From the NCBI RefSeq assembly GCF_014650595.1, contig NZ_BMVG01000027.1:30138-94137 (forward strand): a DNA stretch of 64,000 nt. Direction: 5' to 3'. This DNA is from Streptomyces alanosinicus. GTDB lineage: Bacteria; Actinomycetota; Actinomycetes; Streptomycetales; Streptomycetaceae. Made by a program: the position numbers and the translations under genes. Every line of letters begins with the position of its first letter. The stretch's first letter is position 1. The notes beneath the pieces are model-generated. The model was given only the letters and a program-made list of their open reading frames with translations, did no database searches and had not been told where the DNA came from. Below, piece by piece: positions 53,274 to 63,400 of this stretch.

Positions 53274-56200
53274 ATGCTCGGGCCCGTGGAGACCAGGTCC
53301 GTCAGTCCCGTGTTCGTCGGCCGCGCCGACGAACTGCACACGTTGAACGGCGCGCTCGCCCGCGCCCGCGCCGGCGAGCCGCAGGCGCTGCTGCTCGGCG
53401 GCGAGGCGGGAGTCGGCAAGACCCGCCTCGTCGAGGAGTTCGCCGCGGCCGCCGGCCGGCATGCGGTCGTCGCGGTCGGTGGCTGTGTGGAGATCGGCGC
53501 CGACGGACTGCCGTTCGCGCCCTTCTCCACCGCCCTGCGCGCCCTGCGTGACGCCCTGCCCGAGGAGTTCGCCGCCGCCGCGCGGGGTCAGGAGGAGGAA
53601 TTGGCCCGCCTCCTGCCCGACCTGGGCGAGGCCGGCGCCGGCCGCCACGACGAGCAGGGCATGGCCCGCCTGTTCGAACTGACCGCCCGTCTGCTGGAGC
53701 GGGTCGCCGCCGAGCAGCCGGTCGCGCTGGTGCTGGAGGACCTGCACTGGGCCGACGCCTCCACCCGCCACCTCCTCGCCTACCTCTTCCGCACGCTGCG
53801 CGCCGGCCGGCTCCTCGTCCTCGCCAGCTATCGCTCCGACGACATCCACCGCCGCCACCCGCTGCGCCCCCTGCTCGCCGAACTGGACCGGCTGCGCACC
53901 GTCCGCCGCATCGAACTCGCCCGCTTCACCCGCGAGGAGGTCGGCCGCCAGATCGCCGGCATCCTCGCCGCCGAACCCGACCCCGCCCGGGTGGACGAGA
54001 TCTTCGAACGCTCCGACGGCAACGCGTTCTTCGTCGAGGAACTCGCCGTCTCCGACTGCGAGGGCAACTGCACCGGTCTCACCGACTCCCTGCGCGACCT
54101 GCTGCTGGTCCGGGTCGAGACACTGCCCGAGAGCGCCCAGCGGGTCGCCCGGGTCGTCGCCGAGGGCGGCTCCACCGTGGAGTACCGGCTGATCGTCGCC
54201 GTCGCCGGGCTCACCGAGGACGATCTCATCGAGGCGCTGCGGGCCGCCGTCGGCGCCAACATCCTCACCGTCGCCCAGGCCGGCGACGGCTACCGCTTCC
54301 GGCACTCCCTGGTCCGCGAGGCCGTCGCCGACGACCTGCTGCCCGGCGAACGCTCCCGGCTCAACCGCCGCTACGCCGAAGCCGTGGAGGCCGACCCCAC
54401 GCTCGTCCCCGCCGACGCGCGCGTGATGCGCCTGGCCAGCTACTGGTACCACGCGCGGGACGCCGCCAAGGCCCTGCCCGCCGTCCTGGCCGCCTCCGTC
54501 GTGGCCCGCCGCCGGCACGCCTACACCGAGCAACTCGGGCTCCTGGAGCGGGCGATGGAGCTGTGGGACAGCGCTCCGGAGGAGGTGCGCTCCGCCCTGC
54601 GTCCGGTCGACTGCATCGAGGTCTATCCTCCCCCACTGCCCGAAAGGCGTGGCGGGACCACCAGCGGCGGCGACACGGCCACGACTCCGCTGAGCTATCT
54701 CGACCTGATGGCCGAGGCCGCCGTCGCGGGCCGCTTCGGCGGCGAACGCGAACGCGCACTGAAGATCACCAAGCGGGCGCTGCGCCTGCTCGACGACGAC
54801 CCGGACCCCTTGCGCGCCGCCTGGTTCTGGGTGCAGCGCTCCCGGCTCGTCCAGGCCCAGGCCCGCGGTGACGGCTGGCAGGCACTGGCCACCGCCCAGG
54901 ACCTGGTGCGCGGACTGCCCCCGTCCGAGGTGCACGCCGAGGTGCTGGCCCTCGTCGCCAACTGGTCCATGCTGCACCGGCCCGGACCCGAGGCCTTCGC
55001 CGCCGCCGAGCGCGCCGTCGAGTACGCGCGCATGGTCGGCGCCCGCGACATCGAACTGCACGCCCGCCTCACCCTCGGCGTTCTCAAGGTGGACTCCGGC
55101 GACTACGAGACCGGGCTCGCGGAGATGCGACAGGTGCTGCGGGACACCCTCGCGGAGGGCGTGCACGATGTCGCGGGCCGTGCTTATGTGAACCTGCCGT
55201 CCGAGCTCCAGAGCGTTGGCCGCAGCCGGGAGGCCGCCTCCCTCCTGCGCGAAGGCATCGCCTTCGCCCGCGAGTACGGGCTGATGGACTCCGAGGCGTG
55301 GATGCGGGGCAATCTGTCCGCGGCGCTCTACGCGCTCGGACAGTGGACCGAGGCCGCCGAGACCGCCACCCACGCGACCGGGGTCGGGCACAGCGCCAAG
55401 CCGCGCGGCGCGGGCGCCCTGCGCCTGGCCCATCTCGCCCTGGCCCGCGGCGACCTCGCCGAGGCCGGCCGGCAACTCGCCGCCGCCCGCGGCCACTGGG
55501 GCACCCACGACCCCATGCCCCAGCAGTCCCTGCCGCTGGCCCGGGTCGCCCTCGGCGTCGCCGCCGAGGAGGGCCGGATCGACGACGCGCGCGCCGAGCT
55601 GCTCCGTGCCCTGGACGCCGGTTTCCCGCCCGGCACCCAGCGCTACGGCTGGCCGCTGCTGCGGGCCGCCGCCACCGCGGAGGCCGAGACCCGCGCCCTG
55701 CCCGCCGGCCGGGCCGGCCGCACCGAGATCCTCGACCGCCTCCGCGAAGCCGCTCGGTCACTGGCCACCGGCGCCCCGCTCTGGCAGGCCTACGACCTCT
55801 GGACCCGCGCGGAACTGCGGCGCGCCGAGGCCACGGACACCCCCGACGACTGGTCGCCGGTCGTCACCGCCTTCGAGTGCCTGGACCGCCCCTACGAACT
55901 GGCCCGGGTCCGCCACCGCCTCGCCGCGGCACTCCTCGCCGTCGGCGGCGACGAGGAGCGCGAGCGCGCGACGGAGCTGCTCCGGCTGGCCGCCGCGGTC
56001 GCCGCGCACCTCGACGCCCGGTCCCTCGCCGACGCCGTCACCCGCCTCGCGCAGCGCGCCCGCCTCATCCTGACCCGCGCGGCCGGTGCGGCCCTCGCCC
56101 CCGCCGACCCGGCCGAGGCCCTCGGCCTCACCAGCCGGGAGCGGGACGTGCTGCGCCTGGTCTCGGCCGGCCGCACCAACCGGCAGATAGCCGAGGAGCT

Positions 56201-56333
56201 GTTCATCTCCCCGAAGACCGCGAGCGTCCATGTCTCCAACATCCTGGGCAAGCTCGGCGTCTCGGGCCGGGGCGAGGCGGCGGCGATGGCGCACCGGCTG
56301 GAACTGTTCCCGGCCGAGACGCTCACCGTCTGA
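53274..56333 (+). CDS. Large ATP-binding LuxR-family regulator (LAL type)
   Basis: About 1019 residues (starts at 53253, 53274 or 53286 are possible). The N-terminal AAA-like ATPase has 'FVGRADELHTLNGAL', Walker A 'GGEAGVGKT' at residues 43-50, and Walker B 'ALVLEDLHWADAST'. A long middle of tetratricopeptide-like helical repeats covers about residues 450-900. A C-terminal LuxR helix-turn-helix follows, 'LGLTSRERDVLRLVSAGRTNRQIAEELFISPKTASVHVSNILGKLGV'. LAL regulators activate secondary metabolism or sugar use in response to ligand. No pathway genes are near, so the target must be elsewhere. Confidence 0.9.
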   Translation: MLGPVETRSVSPVFVGRADELHTLNGALARARAGEPQALLLGGEAGVGKTRLVEEFAAAAGRHAVVAVGGCVEIGADGLPFAPFSTALRALRDALPEEFAAAARGQEEELARLLPDLGEAGAGRHDEQGMARLFELTARLLERVAAEQPVALVLEDLHWADASTRHLLAYLFRTLRAGRLLVLASYRSDDIHRRHPLRPLLAELDRLRTVRRIELARFTREEVGRQIAGILAAEPDPARVDEIFERSDGNAFFVEELAVSDCEGNCTGLTDSLRDLLLVRVETLPESAQRVARVVAEGGSTVEYRLIVAVAGLTEDDLIEALRAAVGANILTVAQAGDGYRFRHSLVREAVADDLLPGERSRLNRRYAEAVEADPTLVPADARVMRLASYWYHARDAAKALPAVLAASVVARRRHAYTEQLGLLERAMELWDSAPEEVRSALRPVDCIEVYPPPLPERRGGTTSGGDTATTPLSYLDLMAEAAVAGRFGGERERALKITKRALRLLDDDPDPLRAAWFWVQRSRLVQAQARGDGWQALATAQDLVRGLPPSEVHAEVLALVANWSMLHRPGPEAFAAAERAVEYARMVGARDIELHARLTLGVLKVDSGDYETGLAEMRQVLRDTLAEGVHDVAGRAYVNLPSELQSVGRSREAASLLREGIAFAREYGLMDSEAWMRGNLSAALYALGQWTEAAETATHATGVGHSAKPRGAGALRLAHLALARGDLAEAGRQLAAARGHWGTHDPMPQQSLPLARVALGVAAEEGRIDDARAELLRALDAGFPPGTQRYGWPLLRAAATAEAETRALPAGRAGRTEILDRLREAARSLATGAPLWQAYDLWTRAELRRAEATDTPDDWSPVVTAFECLDRPYELARVRHRLAAALLAVGGDEERERATELLRLAAAVAAHLDARSLADAVTRLAQRARLILTRAAGAALAPADPAEALGLTSRERDVLRLVSAGRTNRQIAEELFISPKTASVHVSNILGKLGVSGRGEAAAMAHRLELFPAETLTV

Positions 56334-56391
56334 AGGGCGCGCCCGGACGTACGCTGAAGAAAAGCCACAAGGGGGAGAAAGCGGGGGGACC

Positions 56392-56652
56392 GTGTTCAAC
56401 GCCTTCGAGGAACTGTTCGCGCCCGGCCGCAAACACACCCGGGACGAGCAGAATCGTTTGGAGCTGACCCGCGAGGACGTGGGAGACGCCGATCCCGGGC
56501 GGGGTCCGATAGATCTGTCGTCGGGCAGGGCGGTCATACGCCTGGCCGGCCCCTCGCCCGCCGAGGAGGAGCGGTCGGACGGTCGCCGAGAGGACACCGA
56601 AGGCGCGCGGGAGGACGCCGAAGAGGTGCGAGAGGACGCCGCAGAGGCGTGA
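56392..56652 (+). CDS. Small DUF6191-like protein
   Basis: GTG 56392 follows a GGGGGGA-type site. The 86-residue protein begins 'VFNAFEELFAPGRKHTRDEQNRLELTREDVGDADPGRGPIDL', a pattern I recall from short actinobacterial proteins of unknown function. It ends in an acidic Glu/Asp/Arg repeat ('REDTEGAREDAEEVREDAAE'). It has no membrane span. It lies 58 bases after the LuxR gene. Confidence 0.65.
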   Translation: MFNAFEELFAPGRKHTRDEQNRLELTREDVGDADPGRGPIDLSSGRAVIRLAGPSPAEEERSDGRREDTEGAREDAEEVREDAAEA

Positions 56653-56671
56653 GCGGTCCGCCGGACAGGCC

Positions 56672-57841
56672 CTAGGACACCTCCACCTCCAGCACACGGT
56701 CGTCTCCCTTCCGCGGGTGGCCCCGGCCGTCCGTGTTGCTCGTCACCAGCCACACCTTGTCGCCGCCCGCCGGGACCACCGTGCGCAGCCGGCCGTACTG
56801 TCCGCCGAGGAAGGCCTGGGGTGCCGCCGCGGCCTGGACGCCCCGCAGCGGGATGCGCCACAGGCGCCGGCCCTTCAGACCGGCCATCCAGATCACGCCC
56901 TTGACATAGGCGATGCCGCTGGGCGAGGCGTCATCGGTGTGCCACTGGGCGACCGGATTCTGGAACGCGGCATCGGAGGACCTGCCTTCGGCCCGCGGCC
57001 AGCCGTAGTCTCCGCCCGGCTTGATCGCGTTGAGTTCGTCCCAGGTGTCCTGGCCGAACTCCGAGGCGAACAGCCGCTGTCGGTCGTCCCAGGCCAGGCC
57101 CTGGACATTGCGGTGGCCCTGCGAGTACACGGGGGAGCCGGGGAAGGGGTTGCCCGGGGCCGGTTCGCCCTCCGGGGTCAGGCGCAGGATCTTGCCGCCC
57201 AGGGACTTCCGGTCCTGGGCCAGGCCACGCTCGCCGCTCTCCCCGGTGCCCGCGTACAGCATCCCGTCCGGGCCGAACGCGATCCGGCCGCCGTTGTGGA
57301 CACGGCCCTTGGGGATGCCCTTGAACACCGTGTCCGGGGCGCCCAGTTGCTCACCGGCCGGCTTTCGCTCGTCGTACAGCACACGGACGACGCGGTTGTC
57401 GGACGCCGAGGTGAAATAGGCGTAGATCATGTGGTCCGAGGCGTAGCCGGGGGAGAGGGCGATGCCCAGCAGACCGCCCTCGCCCGCCGGGGAGACCCCG
57501 GAGACCGTGCCCAGTTCGGTCCTGCGGCCCGTCTTCTCGTCGATCCGGGTGATCGTCCCGTCGTCGCGGGAGGACACCAGCAGACCGCCGTCGGGCAGCG
57601 GGGCCAGTCCCCACGGTGTCCTGAGGCCCTCGGCCACGGTGCGCAGCACCTTCACCGAGCCCTTGGCCGGCGGCACCGGCCCGGTGGCCCGGCCGGAGGG
57701 GGTCGTACCCGCGGCCGGGTCCGTGGGGGCCGTCCGCCCGCCGGCGCCAGGGGATACCCCTGCGCCGGAGGAGCAGCCGGCGGCGAGCAGGAGGGCGGCC
57801 ACGGCCGACACGGCCGGCACGGCTCGACGTCGCACGATCAC
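56672..57841 (-). CDS. PQQ-type sugar dehydrogenase (glucose/sorbosone dehydrogenase-like) lipoprotein
   Basis: The 389-residue protein (GTG 57841 after GAAGGGA) has a lipoprotein signal ending 'LLLAAGC' (C23), a Pro/Thr-rich linker, then a six-bladed propeller: 'LRTPWGLAPLPDGGLLVSSRDDGTITRID', 'EGGLLGIALSPGYASDHMIYAYF', 'VHNGGRIAFGPDGMLYAGTGE', 'GHRNVQGLAWD', 'DELNAIKPGGDYGWP'. The His of 'VHNGGRI' and Arg/Asn in 'HRNVQG' are typical PQQ or calcium contacts. It would oxidise sugars or related aldehydes at the outer membrane surface; whether PQQ is made by this host is unknown. Confidence 0.88.
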   Translation of the reverse strand: MIVRRRAVPAVSAVAALLLAAGCSSGAGVSPGAGGRTAPTDPAAGTTPSGRATGPVPPAKGSVKVLRTVAEGLRTPWGLAPLPDGGLLVSSRDDGTITRIDEKTGRRTELGTVSGVSPAGEGGLLGIALSPGYASDHMIYAYFTSASDNRVVRVLYDERKPAGEQLGAPDTVFKGIPKGRVHNGGRIAFGPDGMLYAGTGESGERGLAQDRKSLGGKILRLTPEGEPAPGNPFPGSPVYSQGHRNVQGLAWDDRQRLFASEFGQDTWDELNAIKPGGDYGWPRAEGRSSDAAFQNPVAQWHTDDASPSGIAYVKGVIWMAGLKGRRLWRIPLRGVQAAAAPQAFLGGQYGRLRTVVPAGGDKVWLVTSNTDGRGHPRKGDDRVLEVEVS

Positions 57842-58002
57842 GGTCCCTTCGAGGTGGTGCCCACAGACAGTTGCTACCTCTCCTACCCCGTCTACCCCGC
57901 CGGCTCCGCCCGGGTTCCCGCTCGGCCTCGATCGACTCCGCAAACCCCCGACGCCCGGTCGGCGCGAGCCGCTTGCCGTAAGCCACCCGCCGAACCCGGG
58001 CG

Positions 58003-58166
58003 ACCCCGTCGGCCCCCAGACGCAGACGCGCCCGTCGACCCCCAGAACTCAGACGTGCCCGTCGGCCCCAGCCGCAGACGCCCCCCTCGCCCCCAGACCC
58101 GCGCCCGTCGGCCCCCAGACCCAGACGCCTCCGTCGGCCTCGACCCAGACGCCCCCGTCAGTCCCA
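58003..58166. repeat. Array of seven imperfect ~25-bp repeats
   Basis: The unit GACGCCCCCGTCGGCCCC (followed by CAGACC and a few variable bases) recurs with its CCGTCG core at 58006, 58032, 58059, 58084, 58105, 58131 and 58155, spaced 21 to 27 bases. It fills the 3' side of the 316-base gap between the PQQ and aldo/keto reductase genes. The last unit contains the stop codon of the latter. The rest of the gap shows nothing I can name. Confidence 0.65.
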
Positions 58167-59156
58167 GGACCCCTGTGCCGGCGGCAGGCGGGAGATCTCC
58201 GTCAGGTCCTCTCCGGTCAGCCGGACTCCGCTCGCCGCGGCGTTCTCCACGGCCCAGCGTTCCTGTTTCGTACCCGGGAGGGCGATCACATGGCGGCCCT
58301 GGGCCAGGACCCAGGCCAGGGCCACCTGCGCCGGGGTGACGTGCTCACCGTGGCGGCGCGCGACGCGGCGCAGGCCCGCGACGATCGGCTGGTTGGCCGC
58401 CATCATCTCGGCCGTGAAGCGGGGGTGGCGGGCCCGGACGTCGTCCGGTTCGAAGCCCTCGCCGGGGGTCAGCGTGCCGGTCAGGAAGCCGTTGCCCAGC
58501 GGCATCGCCGCGAGGAAGCCCACGCCCCGCGCCTCGCACCACGGCAGCAGCGCCCGCAGGGCCTCCGCCGACCACACCGACAGCTCCGCCTCCACGGCGG
58601 CCACCGGGAACACCTGCTGAACTCGCTGCAGCTGGCGCAGGGTCGCATCGTGCATCCCGCCCCCGGAGCGGCGGCCACCGCGCGCGCCCACCGCGCACAG
58701 GCCCAGCGCCCGCACCTTGCCGGCCCGCACCAGCTCGGCCATCGCACCCCAGGTCTCCTCGACGGGTATCTCGGGGTCGGCGCGGTGCAGCTGGTAGAGG
58801 TCGATCACATCCGTCTGCAGCCGCCGCAGCGAGGCGTCGCAGGCCCGCTTCACATAGCCGGGGCGGCCGTTGGCCACGATGTGCTGCTCGCCCACCAGCA
58901 GCCCTACCTTCGTGGACACGAAGGCGTCCGCGCGCCGCTCCTTCAGCACCCGGCCCACCAGCAGCTCATTGGTGAACGGGCCGTACATGTCCGCCGTGTC
59001 GAGGAGGGTCGAGCCCGCGTCCAGCGCCCGGTGCACGGTCCTGAGCGAGGCCTCGCCCCGCTGCCGTGATCCGCTGTACGCCCAGCTCATCGGCATGCAC
59101 CCGAGTCCGACGGCCCCCACCGCGAGCGCCCCCGCGCCGATCGTCCTGCGCTCCAC
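58158..59156 (-). CDS. Aldo/keto reductase
   Basis: The 332-residue protein has 'VGAVGLGCMPMSWAYSG', 'LDTADMYGPFTNELLVGRVL' (catalytic Asp and Tyr), 'VSTKVGL' (Lys), 'DVIDLYQLHRADPEIPVEETWGAMAELVRAGKVRALGL' (His) and the NADP-binding 'VIALPGTKQERWAVENAAA'. The set Asp-Tyr-Lys-His is complete. It reduces aldehydes or ketones with NADPH; its position beside a 2-hydroxyacid dehydrogenase does not fix the substrate. GTG 59156 is the most likely start. Confidence 0.9.
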   Translation of the reverse strand: MERRTIGAGALAVGAVGLGCMPMSWAYSGSRQRGEASLRTVHRALDAGSTLLDTADMYGPFTNELLVGRVLKERRADAFVSTKVGLLVGEQHIVANGRPGYVKRACDASLRRLQTDVIDLYQLHRADPEIPVEETWGAMAELVRAGKVRALGLCAVGARGGRRSGGGMHDATLRQLQRVQQVFPVAAVEAELSVWSAEALRALLPWCEARGVGFLAAMPLGNGFLTGTLTPGEGFEPDDVRARHPRFTAEMMAANQPIVAGLRRVARRHGEHVTPAQVALAWVLAQGRHVIALPGTKQERWAVENAAASGVRLTGEDLTEISRLPPAQGSWD

Positions 59157-59232
59157 CTGCTCGTGAACCTCCCTCTGCCCGGCCCCCAACCTAACCTCTG
59201 CACGCGCGCGTACCTGACATAGCCTCCATGCC

Positions 59233-60186
59233 ATGACTGCTGATGTGTGGCTTCCCATCGAGCCGGTGCGGATCGAGGGGCTTCCCGAGGGCCCCCGGTA
59301 TCTGTTCTGGGACGGCGGCGAGGACGGTGACCAGCCCTTTCCCGGCGACCCGGCACAGTGCGTGCTGTACGTGGTGCCGTACATGAAGCGGTTGTCGGTC
59401 AGGACCCGTCCGCTGGCGCGGATGACCGGTGTCCGGGTCATCCAGACCCTGACGGCCGGCGTCGACGACATCACCGCACAGCTGTCGGTCATCCCGCCGG
59501 GCGTGCGGCTGTGCAACGCGCGAGGGGTGCACGAGGCGAGCACCGCCGAACTCGCCCTCACCCTGACCCTCGCCTCCCTGCGCGGCATCCCCGGATTCGT
59601 CCGCGCCCAGCAGCAGGAACGCTGGGAGAACGCCTTCCATCCGGCGCTCGCCGACAAGAGCGTCCTCATCGTCGGCTACGGCTCGATCGGCGCCGCCATC
59701 GAGGACCGGCTCGCGCCTTTTGAACTCGCGCGGGTGGCGCGCGTCGCGCGCTCCGAGCGCACCACGGCGCGCGGTCTGGTGCACCCGCTCACCGAATTGC
59801 CCTCTCTGCTTCCACACGCCGATGTCGTGATTCTGTCCACGCCCTTGACGCAGGAGACGCGGGGGCTGGTGGACGCCGAGTTCCTCGCGCGGATGAAGGA
59901 CGGGGCGCTGCTCGTCAACGTGGCGCGCGGTCCCGTCGTCGACACCAAGGCACTGCTGGCGGAGCTGGAGAGCGGCCGTATCGGCGCGGCGCTCGACGTC
60001 ACCGACCCCGAGCCGCTGCCGCCCGGACACCCGCTCTGGCAGGCCCCTGGCCTGCTCATCAGCCCGCATGTGGGCGGGCCCTCCTCGGCCTTCCTGCCGC
60101 GTGCCAAGCGGCTCCTCGTCGACCAGCTGACCCGCTTCGTGCACGACCAGCCGCTGCGCAACGTGATCGTCACGACCGGGGTGTAG
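59233..60186 (+). CDS. D-2-hydroxyacid dehydrogenase (phosphoglycerate dehydrogenase-like)
   Basis: The 317-residue protein has the D-specific 2-hydroxyacid dehydrogenase pattern: 'LVGYGSIG'-type 'LIVGYGSIGAAIEDRL' (NAD site), 'NARGVHEASTAELALTL' (substrate loop), catalytic Arg in 'LVNVARGPVVDTKAL', Glu in 'DVTDPEPLPPGHPLW', and His in 'LISPHVGGPS'. It probably reduces glyoxylate, hydroxypyruvate or another 2-oxoacid. It is divergent from the aldo/keto reductase. After strand 2 the sequence 'ARSERTTARGL' suggests NADP preference. Confidence 0.9.
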   Translation: MTADVWLPIEPVRIEGLPEGPRYLFWDGGEDGDQPFPGDPAQCVLYVVPYMKRLSVRTRPLARMTGVRVIQTLTAGVDDITAQLSVIPPGVRLCNARGVHEASTAELALTLTLASLRGIPGFVRAQQQERWENAFHPALADKSVLIVGYGSIGAAIEDRLAPFELARVARVARSERTTARGLVHPLTELPSLLPHADVVILSTPLTQETRGLVDAEFLARMKDGALLVNVARGPVVDTKALLAELESGRIGAALDVTDPEPLPPGHPLWQAPGLLISPHVGGPSSAFLPRAKRLLVDQLTRFVHDQPLRNVIVTTGV

Positions 60187-60419
60187 TCCTCCCCGCCCCC
60201 TGCCTCGTTAGAGCGGTAGGGCGTCCGTCCGGCACCCTCCGCAACCTCTCGGACGCGGCCTGTACTTGCATACGCGCTGGTCGTCACGGAGCGTAGAGAA
60301 GCTATGTCCCTGAGTGACGATCCTGGTGTATCGTCCCGACAGGGGCTGCGCCGTCCACATTCGGCGCCGGGGATGGACATTTCAGATTTGTGAGGGGGGC
60401 GACGGGCGATGCACGGCCT

Positions 60420-63400
60420 ATGGACGAACGATCCGACGCGGCGGAGCCGCCGACGGCGGCCCTGGCGCACGGCCGCGCGCAGGCGCGACCACCACACCAG
60501 CCATCACCAGCGGAGGCCGAGCGGCCGCAGGAGGCACACGCATCCAGCGCACCGGGACCGTCGGGACCCGGGAGCGGCGCGGACCGGGAGGCCCCGGTGA
60601 GCGCGCCGCCCTCGATGACGACCGCCCTCGACGGAGCGGTGCGCGCACCGCTCACGCAGCAGGCGCCGCCGCCCCACCGGCCGGCCGCCGACGAGGGCAC
60701 CCGCACGCTGGAGCAACTCGTTCTCGCCCTGGTCTGCGCGGCCTACGCCGTGGGGGCCGCGTTCGACTGGGGTTCGGGCGAAATGGCGCTGATCATGGGC
60801 GACTTCGGGCTGAGCGCCGCGGCGGGCGCCGCCGCCGTCTCCTGCTTCCTGTACGCCCGTAACGCACGCGTCCGCTTCCGTTCGGCATGGCTGCTGTTCG
60901 CCCTCTCCTCGGCGATGGCAGCCCTCGGCAACGCGGTCTGGGGGTGGTACGAAGTGGTCCTCGGACGGCCCGTGCCCAGCCCCTCCTACGCCGACCTGTT
61001 CTTCCTGTGCTTCGCGCCGCCCGCCATCGTGGGCCTGCTGGTGCTCGCCAAGCGCCCGGTGACCAAGGCCGGCTGGATCTGCCTGGGGCTGGACGCCTGG
61101 CTGATCGGCGGCTCGCTGCTCACGCTGTCGTGGAGCCTCGCGCTCGCCCAGGCGGCCCGGTTCGACGGACCGAGCGTGGCGCACACCGCGCTGTCGCTGG
61201 CGTACCCGCTGCTCGACATCGCGCTGGTCAGCATGGTGCTCGCGCTGCACTTCCGGCGCTCCCCGGGCAACCGCACGGCGGTGAACACGGCGATCGGCGC
61301 GCTCGCGCTGACCGTGATGTGCGACGCGCTGTTCACCTCGCCGCTGCTGCACAGCAGTTACCACTCCGGCCAGCTGCTGGACGCGGGCTGGTTCGCCGGT
61401 TCGCTGCTCCTCGCTTACGCCCCCTGGGCCGCACCGCGCGGCAAGGGCGCACAGGAGACGCACGTACCGGACGGGCACACCCGCGTGGTCCACGAGCATC
61501 TGCCGGGACAGCGCGGCACGGTCCACCAGCACGTGTCCGTGCCCGCCCCGGGAGGTGATCACAGCCGGTATCCGGCCGGCAGGCCGCTCACCGGCTCCCT
61601 CGCCGCGCTCACCCCGTATCTCGCCGCCGCCGTGTGCACCCTGGGCATCCTGTACAACGTCCTCAACGGCCGCCGGCCCGACCACGTGGTCCTGATCACC
61701 GCGGGCGCCGTCGTCCTCGCGCTCGTCATGCGCCAGGGCATCATGCTGCTGGACAACATCACCCTCACCCAGGAACTGGCCCAGAAGGAGAACCACTTCC
61801 GCTCCCTGGTGCAGGGCTCCAGCGACGTGATCATGATCGCCGCGCCCAACGGCGTCCTGCGGTACGTCTCCCCGGCCGCCGCCGGGGTCTACGGCCGGCC
61901 CGCCGAGGACCTGGTGGGCAGCGAGCTGGCCTGTCTGATCCACCCGGAGGACCTGGGCTGCGTGGTGCACGAGGTGCGCCGCTTCCTCGCCGCGAGCCCG
62001 CTGGATGAACCCACCACCCGTATCGAGTGCCGTTTCCGGTCGGGCGAGGGCGGCTGGCTCAACGTGGAGTCGACCGTCAACCGTCACCACGGCGGGCTGA
62101 TCTTCAACAGCCGGGACGTGACCGAAAGAGTGCGCCTGCAGGCGCAGTTGCAGCACAACGCCGAGCATGACCCGCTGACCGACCTGCCCAACCGCGCTCT
62201 GTTCACCCGGCGTGTCCAGCAGGCCCTGTCCGGCCGCCGTGCCACCGACCGGGGCGCCGCCCTGCGCAACACGGCCGTGCTCTTCATCGACCTGGACGGC
62301 TTCAAGGCCGTCAACGACACGATCGGGCACCAGGCCGGGGACGAACTGCTCGTCCAGGCCGCCCGCAGACTCCAGGACGCGGTCCGGCACGGGGACACCG
62401 CGTCCCGGCTGGGCGGCGACGAGTTCGCGGCCCTGATCGTCGGGGACGGCACCCGGGACCGCGCCGCCCGGGAGCGCAACATCCTGGAGCTCGCCGACCG
62501 CCTCAGGCTGACCCTCTCCCAGCCGTACGCCATCGACGGCAGGGACGTGCGGGTCAACGCCTCCATCGGCGTCGCCTTCGCCGAACCGGGACTCGGCGCG
62601 GGCGAGCTGCTGCGCAACGCCGACCTCGCGATGTACCGCGCGAAATCGGCCGGCAAGGGCCGGGTCGAGCTGTACAAGCCGCAGATGCAGCAGGACGTCG
62701 TACGCAAGGCGGAGCTGGCCACCCGGCTGCGCGCCGCGCTGCACGACGGCGAGTTCGTGCTGCTGCACCAGCCGGTGGTGTGTCTGGACGGCGGTCGGAT
62801 CACGGCGGTCTCGGCGCAGGCGCGCTGGCGCTCCTCGCAGGGGGTGCTGTTCACCCCGGCGGAGTTCCTGCGGTTGGCCGAGGACGGCGACAAGACCGCC
62901 GAGCTGGACCGCTGGATCCTGCAGGAGGCCGTCGAGCAGGCCGCCGAGCGGGCGGCCACCGGGGTCGTGGTCCCGGTGACCGTACGGATGAGCGCCCGGC
63001 GGCTGCTGGACCGCTCCATGCCGCTCGGCTCGGTGGAGGCGCTGCTGACCCGGCACGGGCTGCCGCCCGGCGCGCTGGTCGTGGAGCTGTCCGACACCGA
63101 TCCGCGGATCTCCCTGGACGAGCTGGAGCGCCGGCTGACCGCGCTCAGCCGGCTCGGGGTGCGGATCGCGCTGGACGGCTTCGGCAGCGGCTACGCGGCC
63201 ATCACGGCCCTCAGAAGGCTCCCCGTCGACGTCCTGAGGCTCGATCGCAGCCTGGTCGAGGGTGTCGTGGAGTCCGCGCGGCTGCACAAGATCACCGGCG
63301 GTCTGCTGCGGATCGCCGGCGATCTCGGGCTGCAGTCCGTGGCCGAGGGCGTGGATCTGCCGGAGCAGGTCGTCGCGCTGCGCGCGATGGGCTGCACGCA

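Noticed and set aside
52827..55508. An 893-codon minus-strand open frame
   Set aside because: Complement of the LuxR-type regulator gene; no recognisable protein features.
58003..58166. CRISPR array
   Set aside because: Units are adjacent and degenerate, with no constant-length unique spacers and no cas genes in the window.
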